From W-Chloroflexi-9 sp045863195 (GTDB taxonomy: Bacteria; Chloroflexota; Dehalococcoidia; UBA2979): DNA of 64,000 nucleotides. Below the pieces are notes generated by a model. That model had not been told where the DNA came from. It made no database searches and saw only the letters and a list, made by a program, of their open reading frames with translations. The DNA lies in contig BTUI01000008.1 in assembly GCA_045863195.1 (NCBI GenBank), forward strand, positions 1 through 64,000. Reading direction: 5' to 3'. The translations under genes and the position numbers were made by a program. Shown here one piece after another: positions 24,629 to 32,762 of the stretch (positions within the stretch are counted from its first letter, which is position 1; each line of letters starts with the position of its first letter).

Positions 24629-27472
24629 CTAGTTCGGTGCCTGCTGCTCCAACTGCTGCTGGATGGCGTCCAGCAGGTCGCGCAGCCGGTCCAGTTCTTC
24701 CTGCGTGGCCTCGGAGGCCTCGAATGCCTGGCGAAGTAGGTCGCCCAGTTCACCCTCCGGCAGCACGCGCGTGGGCGTGGGCGTCGGCGTGATCATCGGC
24801 ACCGGCGTCGGCTCGGGCGAGGGCGTAACGCCGCCACCGTCCGCGCCGGGAGCCGTGGTGACGTTCGGGAGCGAGGAGGGCCGGCGGCCCATGACGACCT
24901 CGATCGCTTCGCTCAGGGTGCGCTCCATCGCCATCGCGTTGCCGTTGGCGACGACGACACGGACGAGTTCCGGCAGGCGGGAGTTCTCTGCCTGCAGGTA
25001 GATGGGCTCCACGAACAGGAACGACGAGCCGATCGGGATCATCAGCAGGTTGCCACGGATGACCTCGGAGCCCGACTGGTTCCAGAGGCTGAACTGCTGC
25101 GAGATGCCCGGGTTCTGGTCGATGCGCGCTTCCACCTGCGCCGGGCCGTAGACCAGCGTGTCGGTGGGGAAGCGGTAGGCCCGAAGCGTGCCGTACTGCT
25201 CGCCGTCAGAGCGCCCGGCGAGCCAGGCGACCGTGTTCTGCCGCTGCCGCGGCGTGAACGGCATGATCAGGACGAACTCGATCTGCTCCTCGAACGCCTC
25301 ACCGTTCGACTCCTCGGGGAGGGTGAGCGACACGTAGTACGGCTCGACCATCTGGTCGCGCTGGTCAACGCGCTCGGTCGGGATGTTCCAGACGTCCTCA
25401 CCGATGAAGAACACGTCCGGGTTGGTGATGTGGTAGCGCAGGTACTGCTGCGCCTGGATCTGGAAGAAGTCCTCCGGGTAGCGCAGGTGCTCGCGCACCT
25501 CGGCGGGCATCTCCTCGGCGGGGGTGAACAGGTCCGGGAAGATCTTCGCCCACGTCGCCGCGACCGGGTCCTCAGGGGCGATCAGGTAGAGGGCCATGTC
25601 GCCCGTCTGGGCGTCCACGGTGATCTTCACGGAGTCGCGGAGGTAGTTCACGCCGTTGATTGGTTGCGAGTACGGGAAGCGGTCAGACACGGTGTAGCCG
25701 GTCATGAACCAGTGGATCTTCCCGTCCAGCAGCACGACGTACGGGTCCGAATCGATCACGAGGAACGGCGCGACGTGCTGCACGCGCTCCACGATGTTTC
25801 GTCGCCAGAGCAGGCGTGAGTCGCCGTTGATCTGGCCGGAGATGAGCAGGTTGGTGTCGCCGAGTTCCCACGCGAGCGCGGCGCGGCGGGCGATCGAGTT
25901 CAGCCGGATACCGCGGTCTTCGGCGTAGAACGTCTCCGCGTTGCCTTCGCCCAGCGGGTAGTCGAACTCCGGCTCGACGGAGTTGCCGATGATGTAGTGG
26001 TTCGTGATCTCGCCGAAGTAGATCCGTGACCCGTCCGGCGTGACCGGCAGGACGTCCGACTTCGGCGGGATGTCGCCCAGCAGCAGCCTGGGCAGGCCTT
26101 CAGGCAGCACCTCGTTCACCGGCGCGGCGACGGCGCCGAAGCCGTGGGTCAGTTGCAGGCGTTCGCGCGTCCAGTTGCGGTCCTGGGCCAGCGTCACGTC
26201 CAGTTCGCGGGCCGCGATCATGACCTGGCGGGACTCGCCGTTGATCATGTAGCGGTCCACGTCGATGTCGGTGAACCGATAGAACGTGCGGATCGCCTGG
26301 ATCTGGTTGAACGTGTCGCGGAGCGGTCGCGGATCGAGCAGACGCACGTTCTCGATCGTCTTCGGGTTCGCCGCGAGTTCCTCGGCGGTCACCATCTGGT
26401 TCGCCGGGTACGCGGTCTCGGTGATTTCGTCGAGCCCGAAGGCGTACCGCGTCGCGTCAATGTTGCGCGCGATGAACTGCTGCTCGCGGTCGCGCTCGTT
26501 CGGGTCGACCTGGAAGGTCTGGATGGTGTTCGGGTAGACGACCCCGCCGAGCACGCCCGCCGCGACCCAGAGGCCGGAGGCGAAGATCGGCATGCGGAAG
26601 CCCTCGCGCGTGAGGAACGCGTTGGCGATCGTCGCGAGGCCCGTGAAGGCGGCGAGCGCGGTGAGGATGTACGCGACGGGCAGCCGCGCGTTCACGTCCG
26701 TGTACGTGGCGCCGTACACGATGCCACCGGGCGAGTTCACCAGGTCGAAGATGCCGAGGTACGTGCTGGCCGCGATCAGCAGGAACGCGATGCCGCCGAG
26801 GACCGACAGGTGTGTCCGCATCGCGCCGTCGATGACGATCTCGCCGCGCAGGAAGGACATCGAGAGGGCGTAGATGCCGCCGGCGGCGATCGCCGAGACG
26901 ATCACCAGCCCCAGCAGCCAGGACTGGATGAACTGGTACGCCGGCAGGTCGAACATGTAGAACGCGATGTCCCGCTGGAACTGCGCGTCCTGGCGGCCGA
27001 ACTCCACCCCGTTCTGCCAGAGCAGCAGCGTCTCCCACGCGCCGGAGGCGACCGTGCCGAAGATGACGGCGAGGAACAACGTGACCGCGATCAGCGCCAC
27101 GAGTAGGACGCGGCGCACCGCCTCCGGATCGATCTCCTCGATCAGCGTCGCCTCGAACCCCTGGGGGGCGAAGCGGCGGGCGATGACGATGTTCAGGCCG
27201 ATGACCGCGCCGGCGACGACAGCACCGAGGAGGAACAGGACCACGCGCGCGGTGACGACCGTCTTGTAGATCCCACCGAACTCGACCGAATCGAACCACA
27301 TCGCGTTGACGTAGATCGTCTTCAGGACATTGAGGACGACGTAGGCGATGACCACGCCGGCAGCCAGCGCGAGCCAGCGCAGGGGGACCGGCGACCGGAA
27401 CTCACGGCCCTCGTTGAACCGGAACGGCTCCGGCGGCGGGCCCAGGTTGCCTCGGTCGTCGAAGAACCCCAT
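24629..27472 (-). CDS. UPF0182 family membrane protein
   Basis: The 947-residue protein has seven or so membrane helices in the first 320 residues (LALAAGVVIAYVVLNVLK, and further groups up to about 320) and a long extracytoplasmic part with FQVDPNERDREQQFIARN, YFGEI and MTGYTVSDRFPYSQP. These mark the UPF0182 family of Actinomycetota, Cyanobacteria and Chloroflexota, whose role is not known. The acidic/coiled tail (ATQEELDRLRDLLDAIQQQ) at the end is usual. ATG 27472 starts two bases after argB, so it is inside the arg run. Confidence 0.95.
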   Translation of the reverse strand: MGFFDDRGNLGPPPEPFRFNEGREFRSPVPLRWLALAAGVVIAYVVLNVLKTIYVNAMWFDSVEFGGIYKTVVTARVVLFLLGAVVAGAVIGLNIVIARRFAPQGFEATLIEEIDPEAVRRVLLVALIAVTLFLAVIFGTVASGAWETLLLWQNGVEFGRQDAQFQRDIAFYMFDLPAYQFIQSWLLGLVIVSAIAAGGIYALSMSFLRGEIVIDGAMRTHLSVLGGIAFLLIAASTYLGIFDLVNSPGGIVYGATYTDVNARLPVAYILTALAAFTGLATIANAFLTREGFRMPIFASGLWVAAGVLGGVVYPNTIQTFQVDPNERDREQQFIARNIDATRYAFGLDEITETAYPANQMVTAEELAANPKTIENVRLLDPRPLRDTFNQIQAIRTFYRFTDIDVDRYMINGESRQVMIAARELDVTLAQDRNWTRERLQLTHGFGAVAAPVNEVLPEGLPRLLLGDIPPKSDVLPVTPDGSRIYFGEITNHYIIGNSVEPEFDYPLGEGNAETFYAEDRGIRLNSIARRAALAWELGDTNLLISGQINGDSRLLWRRNIVERVQHVAPFLVIDSDPYVVLLDGKIHWFMTGYTVSDRFPYSQPINGVNYLRDSVKITVDAQTGDMALYLIAPEDPVAATWAKIFPDLFTPAEEMPAEVREHLRYPEDFFQIQAQQYLRYHITNPDVFFIGEDVWNIPTERVDQRDQMVEPYYVSLTLPEESNGEAFEEQIEFVLIMPFTPRQRQNTVAWLAGRSDGEQYGTLRAYRFPTDTLVYGPAQVEARIDQNPGISQQFSLWNQSGSEVIRGNLLMIPIGSSFLFVEPIYLQAENSRLPELVRVVVANGNAMAMERTLSEAIEVVMGRRPSSLPNVTTAPGADGGGVTPSPEPTPVPMITPTPTPTRVLPEGELGDLLRQAFEASEATQEELDRLRDLLDAIQQQLEQQAPN

Positions 27473-27474
27473 GA

Positions 27475-28251
27475 CTACCCCTTAATCCGCGTGCCGACTG
27501 CCTCTCCCGCGGCGATGCGCCGCAGCGTGCTCGGCTGTGTCCCGTTCGCAATCAGCGCTCGGACACCCACCTCCGCGGCGCGGAAGCAAGCATCGATCTT
27601 GGGAATCATACCGCCTGCAAGGGTCCCCTCCGCGCGCAGCGCCGAGGCCCGCGCCGCGTCCAGTTCCGGGATGAGCGTCTTCGAGGCGTCCCAGAGCCCG
27701 TCCACGTCCGTCAGGAAGGTCAGCGAGTCCGCGCGGATCGCGCGCGCGACCTCGCCGGCGACGGTGTCGGCGTTGATGTTGAGCGGCTGGTTCGGCGCCT
27801 CGAACCCGATGGGCGCGATCACCGGCACCACGCCGGCGTCCAGCAGCCCCTCGATGAAGGCGCCATCCACCGAGGTGACGCGGCCGACATACTCCAGGCG
27901 TTCGTCGTAGCGCTCCGCGCGGACGCAGCCGCCGTCCACGCCGCTGATGCCGACCGCGCGCCCGCCGAGGGCAACGATCTCGCCGACGAGCTGCGTGTTC
28001 ACCACGCCGCGCAGGACACCGACGACGACCTCGAGCGCGCGTGCGTTCGTGGAGCGCAGGCCATCGACGAAGACGGAGTCGATCTCCATCTGCTTCAGCC
28101 AGTCGGTGATCATCGCGCCGCCGCCGTGGACGACGACGACGCGCTCGCCGTCGCGCTGCAGGGCGACGACGTCTTCGAGCGAGGTGTCTTGCGAGCCGAG
28201 GGTGGAGCCGCCGATCTTGATGACGGTGGCGCGCTTGGATGCATTGGTCAT
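27475..28251 (-). CDS. argB: Acetylglutamate kinase
   Basis: Phosphorylates N-acetylglutamate, the second step of arginine synthesis. The amino acid kinase fold shows VIKIGGSTL at the N-terminus, VVVVHGGGAMI, NINADTVAGEVARA, FLTDVDGL and GGMIPKIDAC. 258 residues is a little short of the 290-300 of arginine-sensitive forms; the N-terminal helix needed for arginine-controlled hexamer formation is largely missing, so feedback inhibition here is doubtful. ATG 28251 overlaps argJ by four bases. Confidence 0.95.
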   Translation of the reverse strand: MTNASKRATVIKIGGSTLGSQDTSLEDVVALQRDGERVVVVHGGGAMITDWLKQMEIDSVFVDGLRSTNARALEVVVGVLRGVVNTQLVGEIVALGGRAVGISGVDGGCVRAERYDERLEYVGRVTSVDGAFIEGLLDAGVVPVIAPIGFEAPNQPLNINADTVAGEVARAIRADSLTFLTDVDGLWDASKTLIPELDAARASALRAEGTLAGGMIPKIDACFRAAEVGVRALIANGTQPSTLRRIAAGEAVGTRIKG

Positions 28252-29495
28252 GTCGTGTAGTCCGCGTTGATGCTCACGTACTCGTGGGTCAGGTTGCAGC
28301 CCCAGGCCGTGGCGGAGGCATCGCCACCGACACCGAGGTCGACGCGGATCGCGACGACCTCCTGCGCCATCGCCTGGGAGACCAGGCGCAGGTCCACCGT
28401 GGTGGGCTGGCCGCGGTCCAGGACGCAGTGTTCGCCGATCCAGACGCTGGCGGCGTCCGCGTCCACGCGCGCGCCGGATCGACCGACCGCCATCATCGCG
28501 CGGCCCCAGTTCGGGTCGCGTCCGGTGACGGCCGTCTTCATCAGCGGCGACGACACGATCGTGCGCGCCGCCATCCGCGCGTCCGCGAGGTCGGCGGCGC
28601 CGGTCGCGGTCGCCTCGATCAGGCAGGTCGCGCCCTCGCCGTCGCGCGCCACGGACTTCGCGAGGCGCTGCGCGACCGCCTCGATCGCCGCGGCCAGTGC
28701 GGGGGCGGCGGGATGGCCGTCCGTCACCGGCTCGCCGCCGGCCGCGCCGGAGGCGAAGACCAGGCCCATGTCGCTCGTGGACGTGTCCATGTCCACGTCG
28801 ATCATGTTGAACGTGCGGTCGACCACCTCGCGCCAGGTCGCGTCCAGCCAGCCGACGTCCACCGGGGCGTCCGTGGTGATCAGCGCGTACATCGTCCCCA
28901 TGTTGGGGTGGATCATCCCGGAGCCCTTGGCGCAGCCGCCGACGCGGTAGGCGCGGCCCGCGGCCTCGAAGCGGAGGGCGGCCTGCTTCTCGTGCGTGTC
29001 CGTGGTCATGATCGCCCGCGCGAAGGCGTAGCCACCGTCGCGCGAGAGCGCAACCTCGGCGACGCCGCGCTCCACCTGCTCCATCGGCAACATCCGGCCG
29101 ATGACGCCAGTGGAGCCGACGAGGACCTCGTCACCGTCGCTGCCGCCGAGGCGTCCGGCGGCGAGCGCGGCCATGCGCGCGCAGTCGGCAGCGCCCTGGG
29201 TGCCGGTCACGGTGTTCGCGTTGCCGGAGTTGATGACCACGCCTCTGACGGTGCGGGTCTGGCCCAGCACGCGCCGCCCGTGCGCCACGGAGTGCCCGGT
29301 GACGGCGTTGCGCGTGAAGACCCCGGCGGCCGTCAGGGGGCCTTCGCCCCCGAGGATGCCGAGGTCCAGGCGCGGCTCTTCGCCGTACGTCTTGATGCCG
29401 GCGTAGGTGCCCCCGGCGATGAAGCCGAGCGGGGTCGTCACGCCCCCGCCATCGATCCAGTCGAAGGCCGGGGTGGGGGTGGCGGAGAGGGTCAT
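28248..29495 (-). CDS. argJ: Bifunctional ornithine acetyltransferase/N-acetylglutamate synthase
   Basis: Recycles the acetyl group from N-acetylornithine to glutamate (and may also make N-acetylglutamate from acetyl-CoA). The self-cleavage region reads AKGSGMIHPNMGTMYALITT; the usual ATML is GTMY here, but the nucleophilic Thr is kept. SRDGGYAFARAIMTTDT and GRDPNWGRAMMA also fit. 415 residues is standard. ATG 29495 is 16 bases after a 31-codon Arg-rich leader ORF. argC, argF and argR are not in the window. Confidence 0.95.
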   Translation of the reverse strand: MTLSATPTPAFDWIDGGGVTTPLGFIAGGTYAGIKTYGEEPRLDLGILGGEGPLTAAGVFTRNAVTGHSVAHGRRVLGQTRTVRGVVINSGNANTVTGTQGAADCARMAALAAGRLGGSDGDEVLVGSTGVIGRMLPMEQVERGVAEVALSRDGGYAFARAIMTTDTHEKQAALRFEAAGRAYRVGGCAKGSGMIHPNMGTMYALITTDAPVDVGWLDATWREVVDRTFNMIDVDMDTSTSDMGLVFASGAAGGEPVTDGHPAAPALAAAIEAVAQRLAKSVARDGEGATCLIEATATGAADLADARMAARTIVSSPLMKTAVTGRDPNWGRAMMAVGRSGARVDADAASVWIGEHCVLDRGQPTTVDLRLVSQAMAQEVVAIRVDLGVGGDASATAWGCNLTHEYVSINADYTT

Positions 29496-29511
29496 GGGAG
29501 GAAGGACTCCG

Positions 29512-29607
29512 TTAGCGGACGGGGGATGGGCACGCAGCTGTCATGCGGCGACGACGCAGGCGCAGCGGCTCAAGGCGCATCGCGTCCTGGCGGGTCTGCG
29601 TGGTCAT
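29512..29607 (-). CDS. Putative arginine leader peptide for the argJBD run
   Basis: A 31-codon ORF lies directly upstream of argJ. It has a good ribosome site (GAAGGAAC) before ATG 29607 and ends with TAA 16 bases before the argJ ATG. Eight of 31 residues are arginine, including the run RLRRRR in LRLRRRRM. A TATACT box at 29634-29639 would place the transcript start about 20 bases before it. This fits an attenuation-type leader in which ribosomes stall at Arg codons when arginyl-tRNA is low. No U-tailed terminator is seen between it and argJ, so control could act on translation. High Arg content is common by chance in GC-rich DNA, hence the moderate confidence. Confidence 0.5.
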   Translation of the reverse strand: MTTQTRQDAMRLEPLRLRRRRMTAACPSPVR

Positions 29608-29633
29608 GGCACCCGTTCCTTCCGTGAACCGCG

Positions 29634-29639
29634 AGTATA
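29634..29639 (-). promoter_or_regulatory. Candidate -10 box (TATACT) for argJ leader transcript
   Basis: Read on the minus strand, CCCCTATACTCGCGG contains a near-consensus -10 hexamer, 26 bases before the leader ATG. No clear -35 box is seen at the right distance. It lies in the gap shared with the divergent GNAT gene at 29686. Confidence 0.45.
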
Positions 29640-29685
29640 GGGGCGATCCGCCCGCGGTGCGCGGCGCCCGACTATCCTCGGCCCC

Positions 29686-30213
29686 ATGGCCCAGCCACCT
29701 CCCACCGTCCGCCCCGCCGAGGTGCGCGATCTCCCCGAGATCAACGCGATCTACAACCGCGAGATCCGCGAAGGTGTCGCCACGTGGGACCTGGACGAAT
29801 GGACGCTGGAGGAGCGGGAGCGCTGGTTCGCGGAGCACGACGAGGGCGCACCGGTCTTCGTCGCAGAGGTGGACGGACGCGTCGCTGGCTTCGCCTACCT
29901 CTCCCGCTACCGAGGCAAGCCTGGCTACCGCTGGACGCGCGAGGACACGGTGTACGTCGCGGAGTGGGCGCAGGGCCGCGGCGTCGGGCGCGCGCTTCTC
30001 GGGCGGCTGGTGGAGGCGGCCCGCGACCTCGGGATCCGCGCCGTGGTCGCGTGGATCGAGGCGGGGAACGAGCGCAGCATCGGCCTCCACGCCCGCTTCG
30101 GGTTCGTCGTCACCGGCGGCGAGCACGACACGGGGCGCAAGTTCGGCCGCTGGCTGAGCGACGTCGAGATGCAACTGACGCTGCCCGGCCCCGCCGACCC
30201 GGATGCCCGCTAG
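29686..30213 (+). CDS. Phosphinothricin/methionine sulfoximine-type GNAT N-acetyltransferase
   Basis: The 175-residue GNAT protein matches Pat/Bar and YwnH-like enzymes: VRPAEVRDLPEINAIYNREI at the start, then the acetyl-CoA loop as QGRGVGRALL, and later NERSIGLHARFGF and RWLSDVEMQL. These enzymes acetylate the amino group of phosphinothricin or methionine sulfoximine analogues. ATG 29686 opposes the argJ leader. Its stop region overlaps the convergent nth gene by four bases (30210-30213). Confidence 0.9.
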   Translation: MAQPPPTVRPAEVRDLPEINAIYNREIREGVATWDLDEWTLEERERWFAEHDEGAPVFVAEVDGRVAGFAYLSRYRGKPGYRWTREDTVYVAEWAQGRGVGRALLGRLVEAARDLGIRAVVAWIEAGNERSIGLHARFGFVVTGGEHDTGRKFGRWLSDVEMQLTLPGPADPDAR

Positions 30214-30902
30214 CCGACGCCGACCTTCGGGCAGCGCGCTTCGAGGGGGCACGCCTCGCACTTCGGGCCGCGAGCGTGGCAGGTGCGGCGGCCGTGCTGG
30301 ATCAGGTCCACGTGGAACGCGTACACCTGCTCCGGCTCCAGCATCGCCTCCAGCGCGTCGTGCGCCTTGTCCGCGGGCATCTTCGGCGGGACGAAGCCGA
30401 GGCGCTTCGAGACGCGCTCGACGTGCGTGTCGACGGGGAGCGCGGGGCGCTCGAGCGAGAACAGCAGCACGCACGCCGCCGTCTTCGGGCCGACCCCGGG
30501 GAGCGAGGTGAGCCACGCCTTCGCCTCCTCCAGTGGCAGGTCGCGCAGGAACTCCAGGTCCCAGTCCGGGCACCGCTCCCGCACCTCGCCGAGCAGGGCG
30601 TGCAGCCGCTTCGACTTCGTCGGTGCGAGCCCGCCCGGCCGGATGGCGTCCTCCACCGCCGCGAGCGGCGCCGCGAGGACGGCATCCCAGGAGGGGAACG
30701 CCTCCCACAGCCGGTGCATGGCCACGCCGGAGTTCAGGTCGGAGGTGTGCTGCGACAGCAACGTCAGGACGAGTTCGAACACCGGCTCGTGCGACGCCTG
30801 CTGCGGCGCGCGGCCGTACGCCTCGTCGAGGATCTCGATCAGCTCCGCCGGCGTCCACGCGGGTGGCGCTGGGGCGGGCTTCGAGGCACGTCGGGCGGGC
30901 AT
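30210..30902 (-). CDS. nth: Endonuclease III-like DNA glycosylase/AP lyase
   Basis: Base-excision repair enzyme that removes oxidised pyrimidines. The helix-hairpin-helix reads LPGVGPKTAACVLL, with the catalytic Lys in it and the catalytic Asp in LPVDTHV. The 4Fe-4S cluster ligands are present at the C-terminus as C-x6-C-x2-C-x5-C (CHARGPKCEACPLEARC). 230 residues with ATG 30902 is normal, with a short Ala/Pro N-terminal extension. It is convergent with the GNAT gene and divergent from selD. Confidence 0.93.
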   Translation of the reverse strand: MPARRASKPAPAPPAWTPAELIEILDEAYGRAPQQASHEPVFELVLTLLSQHTSDLNSGVAMHRLWEAFPSWDAVLAAPLAAVEDAIRPGGLAPTKSKRLHALLGEVRERCPDWDLEFLRDLPLEEAKAWLTSLPGVGPKTAACVLLFSLERPALPVDTHVERVSKRLGFVPPKMPADKAHDALEAMLEPEQVYAFHVDLIQHGRRTCHARGPKCEACPLEARCPKVGVG

Positions 30903-31020
30903 GGCGGCATCGTAACAGCGTCCCCGGGCACGATCCCCGCTCCGGAGAGGCAGATCGGGCGCGGTGGTGCGAGGATGTAACGCATCCAGCCAGGCACGCC
31001 GGTGGAAGGAGGGCTGAGCG

Positions 31021-32076
31021 ATGACGCGCGAAGAGATCTTCCGCCTCACCGACCTCGCATCCTGCGCCGGTTGAGCGGGCAAGATGGGTCTGGGGACCCT
31101 GGCGCAGGTCTTGCGCCCCATCCAGGACACCTTTGATCCGGGCGAGTATCCGGACCTCATGGTGGGGTTGAACGGCGCGGACGACGCGGCCGTCTACCGG
31201 ATCACGCCCGACCTCGCGCTCATCCAGACGCTGGACTTCTTCCCGCCCGTGGTGGACGACCCGTACACGTACGGCGCGATCGCTGCGGCGAACGCCATGT
31301 CGGACGTGTACGCGATGGGGGGCGAGGTGCGCCTGGCCCTGAACATCGCCGCGTGGCCGGACGACCTCGATCCCGCGATGCTGTCCGAGGTCTTCCGCGG
31401 CGGCGCCGAGAAGGTGCGGGAGGCGGGCGGCGTGATCGCGGGTGGCCACACCGTGTTCGACCGGGAGCCGAAGTACGGGCTGTCGGTCACCGGCGTCATC
31501 CACCCGGACGCCGTCTTGCAGAAGCGCGGCGCTGAGCCCGGCGACGTGCTGCTGCTCACGAAGCCGCTCGGCACCGGCATCCTGCTCACCGCCGCCAAGC
31601 AGCAGCGCGAGGGGTACGAGGCTGGCTACGAGGCGGCTGTCGCGAGCATGCTGCGGCTGAACCGCCATCCCTCGCACCTCGCGCGCGCGCACGGCGTCCA
31701 CGCGATGACGGACATCACCGGCTACGCGCTCCTGGGCCATGCGGCGGAGGTGGCGACGCGCAGCGACGTGACGGTGGTGATCGAGGCGGCGCGCGTGCCG
31801 CTGCTCACCGACGCACTGCGCTGGGCGGAGGCCGGCGCCGTGACCGGCGGCTCCAGCCGCAACCGCGAGCAACTGGGCGACCGCATCCGCCTCGCGGACG
31901 GGCTGCCGGACGCGCTCGTCCACGTCCTGTACGACCCACAGACCTCCGGTCCGCTGTTCATCGCCGTGCCGCCGCAGGGCGCGGAGGCGCTGCGCGCGGC
32001 AATCGAGGCGGAGAGCGGCGGCTGCTGGACGGTCGGGCAGATCGAGGCCGGCGATCCGGTCGTGGAGGTGCGATGA
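31021..32076 (+). CDS. selD: Selenide, water dikinase with selenocysteine (UGA at codon 18)
   Basis: SelD makes selenophosphate from selenide and ATP, for Sec-tRNA and selenouridine. The catalytic residue, Cys17 in E. coli, is coded here by an in-frame TGA at 31072-31074: the N-terminus reads ...LASCAG-U-AGKMGLG, and U18 stands three residues before the essential Lys21, as in E. coli. Start 31021 has AAGGAGGG nine bases upstream. A plain ORF search starts at 31084 and loses the active site. A short stem at 31086-31099 fits a bacterial SECIS. 351 residues. Later motifs GADDAAVY and GGHTV are present. The stop overlaps the next gene by four bases. Confidence 0.93.
31072..31099 (+). promoter_or_regulatory. 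UGA codon and candidate bacterial SECIS hairpin in selD
   Basis: After the TGA at 31072-31074, GGGTC (31086-31090) pairs with GACCC (31095-31099) around TGGG. The stem apex is 16 bases after the TGA and the loop carries G in its first two positions, both as expected for a SelB-binding bSECIS. The stem is short, so pairing of more distant bases may be needed. Confidence 0.6.
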
Positions 32077-32762
32077 CCCGCTTGAGGTGGCTCGCCGGAT
32101 GCGCCGTGGGCGCGCTGCTCCTCGCTGCGTGCGGCGGGGGCGGTGGCAGCGTGGAGGGCGTCGATGCCGACGCGGTGCTGGAGGCAGCGGCGCAGCGGAT
32201 GGACGCGGTGGAGGCGTTCCACTTCGTCCTGACGCAGGAGAACGGCACCACCGGGATCATGCTGGGCCTCGAACTGGTCTCCGCGGAGGGCGACATCGCC
32301 GGCCCGGACCGGGCACAACTCGAGGTGAAGGCGAAGCTCGGCACCACCAACCTCGCCGTCAAGATGATCGTCCTCCCTGACTCCTCCTACATCACGAACC
32401 CGCTCACCGGGAGGTGGCAGGAGGAGGAGGTCTCGATCTCCGCCTTCTTCAACCCCGACACGGGCGTCACCGCGCTCATGCGTGCCGTCACCGAGGCGGA
32501 GGCAACGCGCCGCGAACAGGTCGGCGGCGTGGACACCTACCGCATCGAGGCGATGGTCGATTCGGGCGACCTGGACCTGTTCGCCGCGGACGCGCCGCCG
32601 GGCCGGGCGCTGAAGGCCCGCGCCTGGATCGGCGTGGAGGACTCGCTGGTCTACCGCGTGGAGATCGAGGGTGGCGTCACGCCGGAGGAGCCGGACAACG
32701 TGGTACGGCGGCTGGAGTTGAGCCGCTTCGACCAGCCCGTCGAGATCACCGCCCCCCGGTGA
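32073..32762 (+). CDS. LppX/LprAFG (LprG-like) lipoprotein
   Basis: A 229-residue lipoprotein with lipobox LLLAAC (Cys20) and a Gly-rich linker. The rest has the LppX_LprAFG pattern: repeated strands (FHFVLTQENG, AQLEVKAKLGTTNLAVKM, SSYITNPLTGRWQ) that form the half-barrel holding lipid in mycobacterial LprG. It overlaps selD by four bases (ATGA) and the MFS gene by four bases (GTGA). The pair recalls lprG-Rv1410c (P55) of mycobacteria, which exports triacylglycerides; the same role here is inference from this neighbourhood. Confidence 0.85.
   Translation: MTRLRWLAGCAVGALLLAACGGGGGSVEGVDADAVLEAAAQRMDAVEAFHFVLTQENGTTGIMLGLELVSAEGDIAGPDRAQLEVKAKLGTTNLAVKMIVLPDSSYITNPLTGRWQEEEVSISAFFNPDTGVTALMRAVTEAEATRREQVGGVDTYRIEAMVDSGDLDLFAADAPPGRALKARAWIGVEDSLVYRVEIEGGVTPEEPDNVVRRLELSRFDQPVEITAPR

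Noticed and set aside
24571..24753. N-terminal extension of argD to 24753
   Set aside because: Would overlap the UPF0182 gene and reads as Ser/Arg low-complexity sequence; GTG 24570 gives normal length and has a ribosome site.
29608..31923. Long minus-strand open frame covering the GNAT, nth and selD regions (up to 31923)
   Set aside because: Overlaps three well supported genes; only its last 31 codons (29512-29607) have a ribosome site and suitable context, and those were kept as the leader ORF.
31084..32076. selD starting at ATG 31084
   Set aside because: Lacks the catalytic position and ribosome site; ATG 31021 with an in-frame UGA fits the family exactly.
32414..32758. Extension of the MFS gene upstream to 32414
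   Set aside because: It is an out-of-frame shadow of the lipoprotein gene; GTG 32759 overlaps its stop by four bases.
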